Source: Hyphomicrobiales bacterium
Lineage (GTDB): Bacteria > Pseudomonadota > Alphaproteobacteria > Rhizobiales > Xanthobacteraceae
Reading direction: 5' to 3'
Assembly (NCBI GenBank): GCA_016185205.1
Contig: JACPOA010000008.1
Span: forward strand, 1-64,000
Length of the DNA: 64,000 nucleotides
Part shown: positions 24,982 to 33,349 of the stretch, in pieces
Layout: every line of letters begins with the position of its first letter
Numbering within the stretch: position 1 is the stretch's first letter
The notes under the pieces: generated by a model
Seen by the model: the letters and a program-made list of their open reading frames with translations, nothing else
Database searches by the model: none
What the model was told of the DNA's origin: nothing
Position numbers and translations under genes: made by a program

Positions 24982-26172
24982 TTACGTGAGCGTTGCCGCC
25001 GCGGCCTGCGCTTCCGGCACGACGTCATAGGCGTAGAGCTGCTTACGGAAATTCGCATGCGCGGTGATCTCGGCATCGCGCACACCCAGATCGCTATAGA
25101 CTGAATCGTAGCGCAGGCCGTTCTCGCGCGCGCCCCGCTGGACCAGTGCCACCCGCTCACGACGCAGGCGTTCATAGGCGAGCAGCGATTTCGAGGCCGT
25201 CTTTCGGTCCGCGCGCGCCAGGATCGTCGCCAGCGCCATGCCATCCTCGATCGACTGGTTGGCGCCTTGTCCGAGATGCGGAAGCATCGGGTGCGCGGCA
25301 TCGCCGAGCAGGGTCAGCCTGCCCCGAGTCCAGGTCGATAGCGGCTCGCGGTCATACAGAGCCCAGCGGAATGTCGCCTGGACTTGGCTCAACAATCGCC
25401 CGATGCGCGGGTCCCAGCCGGCGAACTCCCGGCGTAGCACGTCGGGGTCGCCGGGCGCCGACCATGATTCCTTCATCTCCTGGTCCGCCGGCACGAAGCC
25501 CACATAGTTGATGAGTTGCCCGGCGCGCACGGGAAAGGTGAGGAAGTGTTTGCCTTGGCCCAGCCACATCAGCCAGCAGTCGGTCGGCCAATCCGCAATG
25601 CGCTCATGCGCCAGCACGCCGCGGTAAGCGACAGAGCCATGGAAGACCGGGCGCGATGGCGGAGCGACAAACTGCCGAAGCTCGGAGTGCATGCCGTCCG
25701 CCGCAATGACGACGTGACCTTCGGCGACCGCGCCATTGGCGAACGACACGCGGGCCACGTCGCCGTTCTGCTCGAAGCCGCTACAGCGGTGTCCGATGTG
25801 CACCACCCCGGCGGGCAGCGCACTGGCCAGGATCTCGACAAGATCGGCGCGGTGCATCCCGAAGGTCGCGTTCCAGCCGGAGGAATCCGTCACCTGGACC
25901 GGCGCGATCGGCGCCCCGTCGTGGCGAAAATAGCAAGAACCGGCGCCAACTTTGGCTCCCCATTTCTCCACCGCCGGTCCGAGCCCCACCCGTTCCAGGT
26001 GGCGCACGCTGTTCGGCGTCATGAACACGCCGGCCCCGACCTCGCCGAGAGCGGGGGCCTGCTCATAGACCGCGACCCGGAGGCCGTGTGCGATCAGGGC
26101 GTTCGCGGCGAACAAGCCGCCGATTCCGCCGCCAACGATCACGACCTCGGGCCGCGATTGCACCATCGTCAT
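24982..26172 (-). CDS. FAD-dependent aromatic monooxygenase (salicylate / 3-hydroxybenzoate hydroxylase-like)
   Basis: 396 aa. FAD loop VIVGGGIGGL at the N-terminus, the DG motif AADGMHS (near residue 155) and LLGDAAHPMLPHLGQGANQS (near 285-305) are class A flavoprotein hydroxylase signatures. Best resemblance by eye is to salicylate and 3-hydroxybenzoate 6-hydroxylases. The ATG at 26172 overlaps the stop of the Gfo/Idh gene (ATGA); a GTG at 26184 is possible. Last gene of a five-gene minus-strand operon with a zeta-GST isomerase. It would use NAD(P)H and oxygen to hydroxylate a phenolic acid. Confidence 0.92.
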   Translation of the reverse strand: MTMVQSRPEVVIVGGGIGGLFAANALIAHGLRVAVYEQAPALGEVGAGVFMTPNSVRHLERVGLGPAVEKWGAKVGAGSCYFRHDGAPIAPVQVTDSSGWNATFGMHRADLVEILASALPAGVVHIGHRCSGFEQNGDVARVSFANGAVAEGHVVIAADGMHSELRQFVAPPSRPVFHGSVAYRGVLAHERIADWPTDCWLMWLGQGKHFLTFPVRAGQLINYVGFVPADQEMKESWSAPGDPDVLRREFAGWDPRIGRLLSQVQATFRWALYDREPLSTWTRGRLTLLGDAAHPMLPHLGQGANQSIEDGMALATILARADRKTASKSLLAYERLRRERVALVQRGARENGLRYDSVYSDLGVRDAEITAHANFRKQLYAYDVVPEAQAAAATLT

Positions 26173-27143
26173 ACCGTCATCCACGCACCGTTGGCGTCCA
26201 CCGACTTGAAAACCGCTTCCAGCGCCGCTGCGGTTTGTAAAATTCCGGCGGGCGAGATCGGGAACGCGCCCTGCCCGAGCGCGGCCTTGGCAAAATAATC
26301 GAGATTGCGCCCGAGGTGGAAATCGGCCGGCTTGTCGATCACCTCCAGCTCCTTGCCGGCACGACGGACGATCGCGCGCGTCTCGCTCACGCTCGTGGCG
26401 GTGGCATGCTCGCCATAGACCGCGATGCGCCAGTCGAACGGCGCTTTGATGGTGGTGCCGAGCGTGCCGGTGGCGCCGTTTTCGAATTCGATCAGCGCGG
26501 CGGTGGTGTCGCCGGCCGCCGCCTTCAGCGCGCGCGACTTCGACAGTGCGCTGATGCGCTTCATCGGCCCGACCAGATCGCGGAAGCAGTCGAGCACGTG
26601 AACGCCCTGGCTGGTCATGCCGCCGGCGCGGCTTTCGTCAGCCTGCATGCGCCAACTGCCGGCAGGATAATTCGCCAGCCAGTCGTGGCTGTAATTGCCC
26701 TCGACATGCATGATGGTGCCGAAGGCGCCGGCCTGCTTGAGTTCCGCCAGCACGCGCATCGACGGCATCAGCCGGAAGTGATGACCGACCGCGATCACAA
26801 TGCCGGCGCGCTGGCAGGCCTCGAGCGCGGCCGCGGCGTCAGCCTTGCTGAGCGCGAACGGCTTCTCGCAGTAGATGTGCTTCTTCGCCGCCGCCGCGGC
26901 CTCCACCTGCGCGCGGTGCGTGCTGTGCGGCGTGGCCAGCACCACCGCCTGCACTTGGGCATCGGCGATGACCTCCTCGAACGAGGTGCCGAGAGCGATT
27001 TTGTATTCGGCGGCAAAGTCGCGCACCGTGTCGGGCTCCATCGACACGCCGCGCGTGAAGCGGATCGGCGCGCCGAAATCGTGCGCCGCCTTCACCAGAG
27101 TCTTGCCCCACCAGCCGAGGCCGACGATTGCGGTATTGAGCAT
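26169..27143 (-). CDS. Gfo/Idh/MocA family oxidoreductase
   Basis: 324 aa. N-terminal NAD(P)-binding fold with IVGLGWWG, and the EKPF motif (near residue 93) whose Lys is catalytic in this family; the C-terminal half is the alpha/beta dimerisation domain. Substrates of the family include sugars, cyclitols and dihydrodiols. It overlaps the monooxygenase gene by 4 nt and follows the isomerase gene by 17 nt. In an aromatic catabolic setting a trans-dihydrodiol or cyclic alcohol dehydrogenase role is conceivable, not shown. Confidence 0.93.
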   Translation of the reverse strand: MLNTAIVGLGWWGKTLVKAAHDFGAPIRFTRGVSMEPDTVRDFAAEYKIALGTSFEEVIADAQVQAVVLATPHSTHRAQVEAAAAAKKHIYCEKPFALSKADAAAALEACQRAGIVIAVGHHFRLMPSMRVLAELKQAGAFGTIMHVEGNYSHDWLANYPAGSWRMQADESRAGGMTSQGVHVLDCFRDLVGPMKRISALSKSRALKAAAGDTTAALIEFENGATGTLGTTIKAPFDWRIAVYGEHATATSVSETRAIVRRAGKELEVIDKPADFHLGRNLDYFAKAALGQGAFPISPAGILQTAAALEAVFKSVDANGAWMTV

Positions 27144-27160
27144 GCGATTTCCGATTGCAG

Positions 27161-27805
27161 CTAAGCCGGCGCGCCGGGCTGCTTGAGCGGATGGGCGCGC
27201 GCGAAGGCGTCGTTCTTCATGCAGGTCGCGACGATGCGGGCGACGGTCGGATACGGCGCCAGATCGACCTTGAAGAAATTCGCGCCCGCCGCCTGACTGG
27301 CGAGGCAGATGTCGGCCAAGGTGATGGTGTCACCCTGGCAATAGGTGCCGGTATCTTTTTCGGTCGCGAGGTGCTCCTCCAGCGCGGTGAGCGCCGCCTT
27401 GTGCCAGTGCTGCGCCCATTTCAAGACGCCGGCTTCGTCGATCTTAAACTCCTGCGCCAGATATTCGCGCACACGCGGCACGATCAGCGGATGCGAGTCG
27501 GCGGCGACGATCTGCGCCAGGCCGCGCACCCGCGCGCGCGCCTTCGGATCGCGCGGCAGCAGCGGCGGCTTGGGATGCACCTCGTCGATATATTCGATGA
27601 TCGCCAGCGACTCGAACAGCGCCGGCCCCTCGCCGTCGACCAGTGCCGGGATCGCCATCATCGGATTGACCGCACGGAATTGCGGATCGCGCTGATGGCC
27701 CTTCATCAGATTGACCTCGATCACCTCGGGGGTGAGGCCTTTGAGGTTGAGCGCGATGCGCACGCGGTAGGTCGCCAGCGACCGCCAGAACGAAAAAAGT
27801 TTCAT
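27161..27805 (-). CDS. maiA: Zeta-class glutathione transferase / maleylacetoacetate (maleylpyruvate) isomerase
   Basis: 214 aa. The zeta-class N-terminus reads FWRSLATYRVRIALNLKGL, with Ser at 10 where bacterial MaiA has RSSAAYRVRIAL, and ESLAIIEYI in the glutathione site. MaiA-type enzymes isomerise maleylacetoacetate or maleylpyruvate after ring cleavage. The ATG at 27805 (GGGGAG upstream) is preferred over an in-frame start at 27820. Its place beside an aromatic hydroxylase points to ring degradation, yet no ring-cleaving dioxygenase is present in this operon. The change from SSAAY to SLATY may affect activity. Confidence 0.85.
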   Translation of the reverse strand: MKLFSFWRSLATYRVRIALNLKGLTPEVIEVNLMKGHQRDPQFRAVNPMMAIPALVDGEGPALFESLAIIEYIDEVHPKPPLLPRDPKARARVRGLAQIVAADSHPLIVPRVREYLAQEFKIDEAGVLKWAQHWHKAALTALEEHLATEKDTGTYCQGDTITLADICLASQAAGANFFKVDLAPYPTVARIVATCMKNDAFARAHPLKQPGAPA

Positions 27806-27830
27806 GGTTGCACTCCCCAACTCTTCGTCT

Positions 27831-28271
27831 TTATTTCTTCGCCCCGCCCGGATCGGCTTTCAACCCGGCCGCCTCGATGCCGGCAACCGCGATGATCTCG
27901 TCGTTGTCGCCGGTGTCGCCGCTGATGCCGACGGCGCCGATGACGTTGCCGCCGCCGTCGCGGATCAGCACGCCGCCGGGATTGGGCACCAGCCGCCCCT
28001 CGCTCGCCGCCACGATGGAGGCAAGAAAGTTCGGATTTTGCGCTGCGCGCTCCATCATGGTGCGCGAGCCCCAGCCCATGCCGAGCGCGCCATAGGCTTT
28101 GCCGACGGCGACCTCGAAGCGGATGATGCCGGAGCCGTCCTCGCGCTTGGCCGCGACGACATGGCCGCCGCTATCGAGCACGACCACGGTTTGCGGCATC
28201 TGTTTGAGTTCCCGCGCCTTCTTCAGCACAGCATCGACGATCGTTGTAGCTTGCGCGAGCGTGACGGACAT
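27831..28271 (-). CDS. GlcG/HbpS family protein
   Basis: 146 aa, the length of GlcG/HbpS (DUF336) proteins. Landmarks are VVVLDSGGHVVAAKRED (near 29-45), GVLIRDGGGNVIGAVGISG (near 99-117) and the DNDEII stretch. The family binds haem or other small molecules and is often found in glycolate and aromatic catabolic clusters with no agreed enzymatic role. It lies 21 nt after the HIBADH-type gene and 25 nt before the isomerase gene, within one operon. Confidence 0.92.
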   Translation of the reverse strand: MSVTLAQATTIVDAVLKKARELKQMPQTVVVLDSGGHVVAAKREDGSGIIRFEVAVGKAYGALGMGWGSRTMMERAAQNPNFLASIVAASEGRLVPNPGGVLIRDGGGNVIGAVGISGDTGDNDEIIAVAGIEAAGLKADPGGAKK

Positions 28272-28292
28272 GGCTGCTCCTTGGGAAGTGCT

Positions 28293-29180
28293 TTACGATT
28301 TTTTCCGGTTGGCCCAGTAAACCGACATGCGCGAGCCGTCGCCGCCGCCGAAGCCGTGCTTGGTGGCGTCCTCGAAACCGGCGAGCGCGGCCTTGGTGGC
28401 GAGCATGTCGGCGCCCTTCGACTCGCCGGTCTCGATCATGGTGCGCAGATCCTTGACGCCGTTGGCGATGCTGAAAGTGGTCGGCCCGGGATCGCGGCCT
28501 TCGAACATGGTGACGATCATGTCGGCGCGGTTCTTCAACGCCGGATTGGCGCCATTGGTGTCGACGAACAGGTCGAGCAGGCGCTTGGGCTCCCAGCCGA
28601 CACTGCGCGCGATGGCGAAGGCCTCGCCGTAAGCCTGCCAGGCCACCATCAGCGGCAGATTGATCGCAAGCTTCATCGCGGAGCCGGCGCCGACCGGCCC
28701 GCAATGATCGAGCCGGCGGCAGAGCTGATTGAGGATCGGCTTGGCGCGTTCGGCATCGGCCGGCTCGGCGCCCATCAGACCCAGGAGCTTGCCCTGGCGC
28801 GCCGGCGCGGTCGAACCGCCGACCGGGCACTCGACGAAGGCGGCACCCTTGGCGCGCACCTTGGGCGCGAGCTCGATCTCGACCTTGGGCGCCACCGTGC
28901 TCATCTCGATGAACAGCTTGCCCTTCACATTGCCGGACAGCAGGCCGGACGGCCCGTTGTACACGGCATCAATTGCCGCGCCGTCGGTGAGAATGGTGAT
29001 CGCGACCTCGACCGCGCTGGCAAGCTCGGCCGGACTCGCCGCCACCTTGGCGCCCGCCGCCACGAGCGGCTTGGTTTTTTCCGCGCTGCGATTCCAGACG
29101 GTAACCTGGTGGCCCACTTCCAACAGCCGGGCGGCGATGGCGGCGCCCATGGCACCGAGCCCTGCTAGTCCGATATGCAT
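28293..29180 (-). CDS. 3-hydroxyisobutyrate dehydrogenase-family NAD(P)-dependent oxidoreductase, copy 1
   Basis: 295 aa. N-terminal GLAGLGAMG nucleotide loop, substrate loop CPVGGSTA (near 120) and catalytic Lys in GSAMKLAINL (near 170). The family covers 3-hydroxyisobutyrate, tartronate semialdehyde and related 2-hydroxy acid dehydrogenases. The ATG at 29180 has a perfect AAGGAGG ribosome site 5 nt away; the longer in-frame form to 29240 is rejected. First gene of the minus-strand catabolic operon and divergent from a second family member at 29345. Confidence 0.94.
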   Translation of the reverse strand: MHIGLAGLGAMGAAIAARLLEVGHQVTVWNRSAEKTKPLVAAGAKVAASPAELASAVEVAITILTDGAAIDAVYNGPSGLLSGNVKGKLFIEMSTVAPKVEIELAPKVRAKGAAFVECPVGGSTAPARQGKLLGLMGAEPADAERAKPILNQLCRRLDHCGPVGAGSAMKLAINLPLMVAWQAYGEAFAIARSVGWEPKRLLDLFVDTNGANPALKNRADMIVTMFEGRDPGPTTFSIANGVKDLRTMIETGESKGADMLATKAALAGFEDATKHGFGGGDGSRMSVYWANRKKS

Positions 29181-29344
29181 GGATCCTCCTTGTTGTTGGC
29201 GGGGACGATATGCGATCACGACGCGGCATGAAAGCCGCATTGCAACCCCTGCGTACTCGACAGGGCCGGCTCCGACCGCTTAAGAGAAAACAATCAATGC
29301 GCGCGTCGATACATTTCTTTTTTCGCATCTAAGGAGAAGTTTGC

Positions 29345-30253
29345 ATGGCTGCAGCGAAGCGGAGCAAGGGCACGGTCGGCGTGATCGGCCTCGGCATCAT
29401 GGGCGGTGCATTCGCCAAGAACCTGGCAGCCGCCGGCTGGCGCGTGGTCGGCTACGACATCAGCGCGGCGCGGCGCCGGGAGGCCGAGCGCGCGGGCGTC
29501 GAGATCGCCCGCAGCGCGGCCGACGTCGCCGCCAAGGCGCCGACCGTGCTGACCAGCCTGCCCAAGCCGCAGGCCTTGATGGAGACCGTGCGCGCGATCG
29601 CCGCCGCCAAGCTCAAGCGCGTGGTGCTCGTGGAAATGGGCACCTTCGCCATCGCCGACAAGGAAAAGGCCGAACGCGTGGCCGCCAAGGCCGGCCATGT
29701 GATGCTCGACTGCCCGGTCAGCGGCACCGGCTCGCAGGCCCAGGAGCGCGACCTGGTGTTCTATGCCAGTGGCGACTCCGGCGCGATCAAACGGCTGCGG
29801 CCGATGTTCGAGGCCTTCGGCCGCCACGTCTATGACGTCGGCGCCTTCGGCAACGGCAGCAAGATGAAATACGTGGCCAACCTGCTGGTCGCCATCAACA
29901 ACGTCGCCAGCGCCGAGGCCATGGTGCTGGGCATGAAGGCGGGCTTGCCGCCGCAGCTCATCTTCGATCTGGTGAAAGCCGGCGCCGGTAATTCGCGCGT
30001 GTTCGAACTGCGCGCGCCGATGATGGTGAAGGGCCGCTACAACGACGTCACCATGAAGATCGACGTGTGGGACAAGGACATGCGGGTGATCGGCGGCTAC
30101 GCCCGCAAGATCAAGGTGCCGACGCCGATGTTCGACGCCAGCAAGCCGCTCTACATCAAGGCGATGAAAAGCGGCCTCGGCGCGCAGGACACCGCCGCCG
30201 TCTGCGCCGTGCTGGAGAAAATGGCCAAGGTCAAGCGCGGCAAGCGCCGATAA
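29345..30253 (+). CDS. 3-hydroxyisobutyrate dehydrogenase-family oxidoreductase, copy 2
   Basis: 302 aa. Loop GVIGLGIMG near residue 12, CPVSGTGSQAQ (near 124) and catalytic Lys in GNGSKMKYVANL (near 173-184). AAGGAGA ribosome site. Divergent from copy 1 across 164 nt, so both are probably controlled from this gap. The two copies are only distantly similar, which argues for different substrates rather than recent duplication. Confidence 0.93.
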   Translation: MAAAKRSKGTVGVIGLGIMGGAFAKNLAAAGWRVVGYDISAARRREAERAGVEIARSAADVAAKAPTVLTSLPKPQALMETVRAIAAAKLKRVVLVEMGTFAIADKEKAERVAAKAGHVMLDCPVSGTGSQAQERDLVFYASGDSGAIKRLRPMFEAFGRHVYDVGAFGNGSKMKYVANLLVAINNVASAEAMVLGMKAGLPPQLIFDLVKAGAGNSRVFELRAPMMVKGRYNDVTMKIDVWDKDMRVIGGYARKIKVPTPMFDASKPLYIKAMKSGLGAQDTAAVCAVLEKMAKVKRGKRR

Positions 30254-30284
30254 CAATCGCCCGCAATGCGGTACGATTTGCTAG

Positions 30285-30317
30285 TGCCGGGCCTTGTGCC
30301 CGGCATCCCCGTCTTTG
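30285..30317. repeat. Hairpin after HIBADH copy 2 (half palindromic element)
   Basis: GCCGGGC (30286-30292) and GCCCGGC (30298-30304) with a 5-nt loop, then ATCCCCGTCTTTG. It resembles one arm of the element at 22499-22601 and could act as a weak terminator. Confidence 0.5.
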
Positions 30318-30358
30318 TAGCCTCCGCGCCGACCAAATTTTGAAGGCGGGAGGGAATT

Positions 30359-32155
30359 ATGGCCGCGCTGCAAGAGCGCTCGGAAGTCCGCGACGGCATG
30401 CGGATCGACTGGAACGTACCGATCGCCATGGAAGACGGGCTGGTGCTGCGCGCCGACGTCTTTCGCCCGGAGAAAGACGGCAAGTTTCCGGCGCTGCTGA
30501 CCTACGGTCCCTACGCTAAGAATCTTTCCTTCCAGGACGGCTATCCGAGCGCCTGGCAGCGCATGGCCGAGAAGCACCCGGACGTCACCGCCGGCTCCAG
30601 CAACAAATACCAGAGCTGGGAAGTGGTCGACCCGGAGAAATGGGTGCCGCACGATTATGTTTGCGTGCGCGTCGATTCGCGCGGCGCCGGCTGCTCGCCC
30701 GGCGTGATCGACCATTTCTCGCCGCGCGAGACCAAGGATTTCTATAACTGCATCGAATGGGCCGGCGTGCAGCCGTGGTCGAACGGCAAGGTCGGGCTCA
30801 ACGGCATTTCCTACTACGGCATGAACCAGTGGCACGTGGCGACACTGCAGCCGCCGCATCTGGCCGCCATGTGCATCTGGGAAGGCTCGGCCGACTGGTA
30901 TCGCGACATGACGCATCACGGCGGCATTCTCTCGACCTTCTGGGAGAACTGGTTCGACATGCAGGTCAAGACCGTGCAGTACGGCGTCGGCGAGCGCGGC
31001 GGACGCAGCCGCGTGCATGGCGAACTGGTGTGCGGACCGGAGACGCTGTCGGACGCCGAACTGGCCAAGAACCGCGTCGATTTCGGCGGCGAGATCCTGC
31101 GGCATCCCCTCGACGATCAATATCACCGCGACCGCTCGCCCGACTGGTCGAAGGTCAAGACGCCGCTGTTCTCGGCCGCCAACTGGGGCGGCCAGGGCCT
31201 GCATCCGCGCGGCAATTTCGAAGGCTTCGTGCGCGCCGCTTCCAAGCATAAATGGCTGGAGGCGCACGGCATCGAGCACTGGACGCATTTCTACACCGAC
31301 TACGGCCGCGAGCAGCAGCTGCGCTTCTTCGACTATTTCCTGCACGGCAAGGAGGCCGGCTGGGACAAGCAGCCGAAGGTGCTGCTGCAGGTGCGCCACC
31401 CCGGCGAGAAATTTGTCGCCCGCGCCGAGAACGAATGGCCGATCAAGCGCACCAAATGGACGAAATTCTATCTGGATCCGGCCAGCATGGCGCTTACGCC
31501 CAAGAAACCGTCCGGCAGCGCGCAGCTCAAATTCGCCGCCAAATTTGCAGCTATGGGCGACGGCCTCACCTTCCTGACGCCGCCGCTCGCCCAGGAAACC
31601 GAAATCACCGGGCCGTCGGCGCTCAAGCTGTTCGCCTCGTCGTCCACCGCGGATGCCGACTTCTTCATCGTGCTGCGCGTGTTCACGGGCGATCTGAAGG
31701 AAATCGTGTTCCAGGGCGCCATCGATCCGCACACGCCGGTCGCGCAAGGCTGGCTGCGCGCCTCGCACCGCAAGCTCGACAAGAAACTGTCGACGCCCTA
31801 CCGCCCCTATCACACCCACGACCAGAAGCAGCCGCTGAAGAAAGGCCAGGTGGTGGAACTCGATATCGAAATCTGGCCGACCTCGATCGTGGTGCCAGCC
31901 GGCCACCGCGTCGCCGTGTCGATCCGCGGCAAGGATTACGAATATGGCGGGGCGAGCGGCGGCAAGCTGTCGAACTTCAAGAACGAACTGACCGGTTGCG
32001 GCCCGTTCCTGCACAACGATCCGCGCGACCGGCCGCCCGCCATCTTTGGCGGCACCAGCAGCCTGCATTTTGGCCGCGGCAAAATAGCCTATCTGCTGCT
32101 GCCGATCATTCCGCCGAAAAAACAGGCCGACGGCAAAAAGCCGGGTCGCAAATAG
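30359..32155 (+). CDS. CocE/NonD family alpha/beta hydrolase (X-Pro dipeptidyl-peptidase S15 type)
   Basis: 598 aa. Nucleophile elbow GISYYG (near residue 160, Ser), Asp and His expected in the second part of the hydrolase domain (GIEHWTHFY near 304), and a C-terminal jelly-roll X-Pro C domain (about 370-590: DIEIWPTSIVVPAGHRVAVS). Members hydrolyse esters such as cocaine, acyl amides and dipeptides. GGGAGG ribosome site. No signal peptide, so cytoplasmic. It directly precedes the first Liv transporter and may act on its substrate. Confidence 0.92.
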   Translation: MAALQERSEVRDGMRIDWNVPIAMEDGLVLRADVFRPEKDGKFPALLTYGPYAKNLSFQDGYPSAWQRMAEKHPDVTAGSSNKYQSWEVVDPEKWVPHDYVCVRVDSRGAGCSPGVIDHFSPRETKDFYNCIEWAGVQPWSNGKVGLNGISYYGMNQWHVATLQPPHLAAMCIWEGSADWYRDMTHHGGILSTFWENWFDMQVKTVQYGVGERGGRSRVHGELVCGPETLSDAELAKNRVDFGGEILRHPLDDQYHRDRSPDWSKVKTPLFSAANWGGQGLHPRGNFEGFVRAASKHKWLEAHGIEHWTHFYTDYGREQQLRFFDYFLHGKEAGWDKQPKVLLQVRHPGEKFVARAENEWPIKRTKWTKFYLDPASMALTPKKPSGSAQLKFAAKFAAMGDGLTFLTPPLAQETEITGPSALKLFASSSTADADFFIVLRVFTGDLKEIVFQGAIDPHTPVAQGWLRASHRKLDKKLSTPYRPYHTHDQKQPLKKGQVVELDIEIWPTSIVVPAGHRVAVSIRGKDYEYGGASGGKLSNFKNELTGCGPFLHNDPRDRPPAIFGGTSSLHFGRGKIAYLLLPIIPPKKQADGKKPGRK

Positions 32156-32305
32156 TGCGGATCGATTTGCATCGACGCCACACCATAGCGGCGGCGATGC
32201 ACCGTGCCCCCAACAATCGGCGCCGGCGATCATTTAGGGGCTTCACTCCCGTCCAACCTCAGGTAAGCTTCCTGAAACCTTCGAATAAAGAAGGATCAGG
32301 GGGAA

Positions 32306-33343
32306 ATGAATACGCAATTCTGGGTGGTCCAGGCGTTCAACGGCGTGTCCTATGGCGCGCTGCTGTTCCTGGTCGGCAGCGGCCTGTCGCTGATCTTCGG
32401 CGTCATGCGCATCGTCAACCTGTCGCATGGCTCCTACTTCCTGCTCGGCGGTTACGTCGCGCTGTCGGTGATCCACGCCACGGGATCGTGGGCGCTGTCG
32501 CTGCCGCTGGCCGCTATCGCTATCGCCGCGCTCGGCATCGTCATGGAACGGCTGTTCCTGCGCTCCGAAGGGTTTGAAGTTGTCCGCACTTTGGTGATCG
32601 CCCTGGGCCTGGCGATTCTGTTCACGTTGGCGTTCCAAAAATGGCAGCCGCATATCGTCGGTAGCAAGAGTGAATTCGCTATCGTCGCCGCGATTGCGAC
32701 CGTCGTCATTTACTTCCTGTTGAATCGGATTTCGATCGTTCCGATCGAGGCCGACGTCCTGCGCCAGGTGCTGCTCACCGTCGGTTTCGCCTTCTTGTTC
32801 CAGCAGGCCGCGCTCGACATCTGGGGCGGCAACAACATGGACATCAATCCGCCGCCAGCCTTCACCCGGAGCATCGTGGTCGGCGGCACCTACCTGCCGC
32901 TCTACCGCGTGTTCATGATCGCGATGGCGATCGCGATCGGCATCGTGCTCTGGCTGGTGATGGAGAAGACCCGCATGGGCGCCGCCGTGCGCGCGACCGT
33001 GGACGACGCGCAGATGGCGCGCGGCGTCGGCATCGATACCAACCGCATCTCGATGTTCATCTTCGCGCTCGGGGCGTTTCTCGCCGCGCTCGGCGGCGTG
33101 ATCGGCGGCGCCTTTCTCGGCATCTATCCCGGTCTCGACTTCGAAATGCTGCCGCTCGCCTTCGCCGTGGTGATCATCGGCGGCATGGGCAGCCTGGGCG
33201 GCGCCGCCATCGGCGCGCTCGCGGTCGGTCTGGCCGACAATTTCGGCAAGGCGCTGTTCCCGGAAATCTCATACTTCACGCTTTACGCGCCGATGGTTCT
33301 GATCCTGGCGATCAAGCCGACCGGCCTGTTCGGACGAGAGTAG
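32306..33343 (+). CDS. livH: Liv-type ABC transporter permease (LivH family), system 1
   Basis: 345 aa with multiple membrane helices and the LivH landmarks VMRIVNLSHG (near 33-42) and the ATVDDAQMARGVGIDTNR loop that docks the ATPases. It is about 55 residues longer than the copy at 38815. The extra length falls around residues 89-145 (32570-32741), adds two hydrophobic segments and is less GC-rich than the flanks. First gene of the H-M-binding protein-G-F operon 32306-37189. Confidence 0.94.
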   Translation: MNTQFWVVQAFNGVSYGALLFLVGSGLSLIFGVMRIVNLSHGSYFLLGGYVALSVIHATGSWALSLPLAAIAIAALGIVMERLFLRSEGFEVVRTLVIALGLAILFTLAFQKWQPHIVGSKSEFAIVAAIATVVIYFLLNRISIVPIEADVLRQVLLTVGFAFLFQQAALDIWGGNNMDINPPPAFTRSIVVGGTYLPLYRVFMIAMAIAIGIVLWLVMEKTRMGAAVRATVDDAQMARGVGIDTNRISMFIFALGAFLAALGGVIGGAFLGIYPGLDFEMLPLAFAVVIIGGMGSLGGAAIGALAVGLADNFGKALFPEISYFTLYAPMVLILAIKPTGLFGRE

Positions 33344-33349
33344 CGAGCC

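Noticed and set aside
30281-32233. A 650-codon minus-strand frame opposite the CocE hydrolase
   Set aside because: Antisense shadow caused by high GC; the plus frame contains the catalytic motifs and a good ribosome site.
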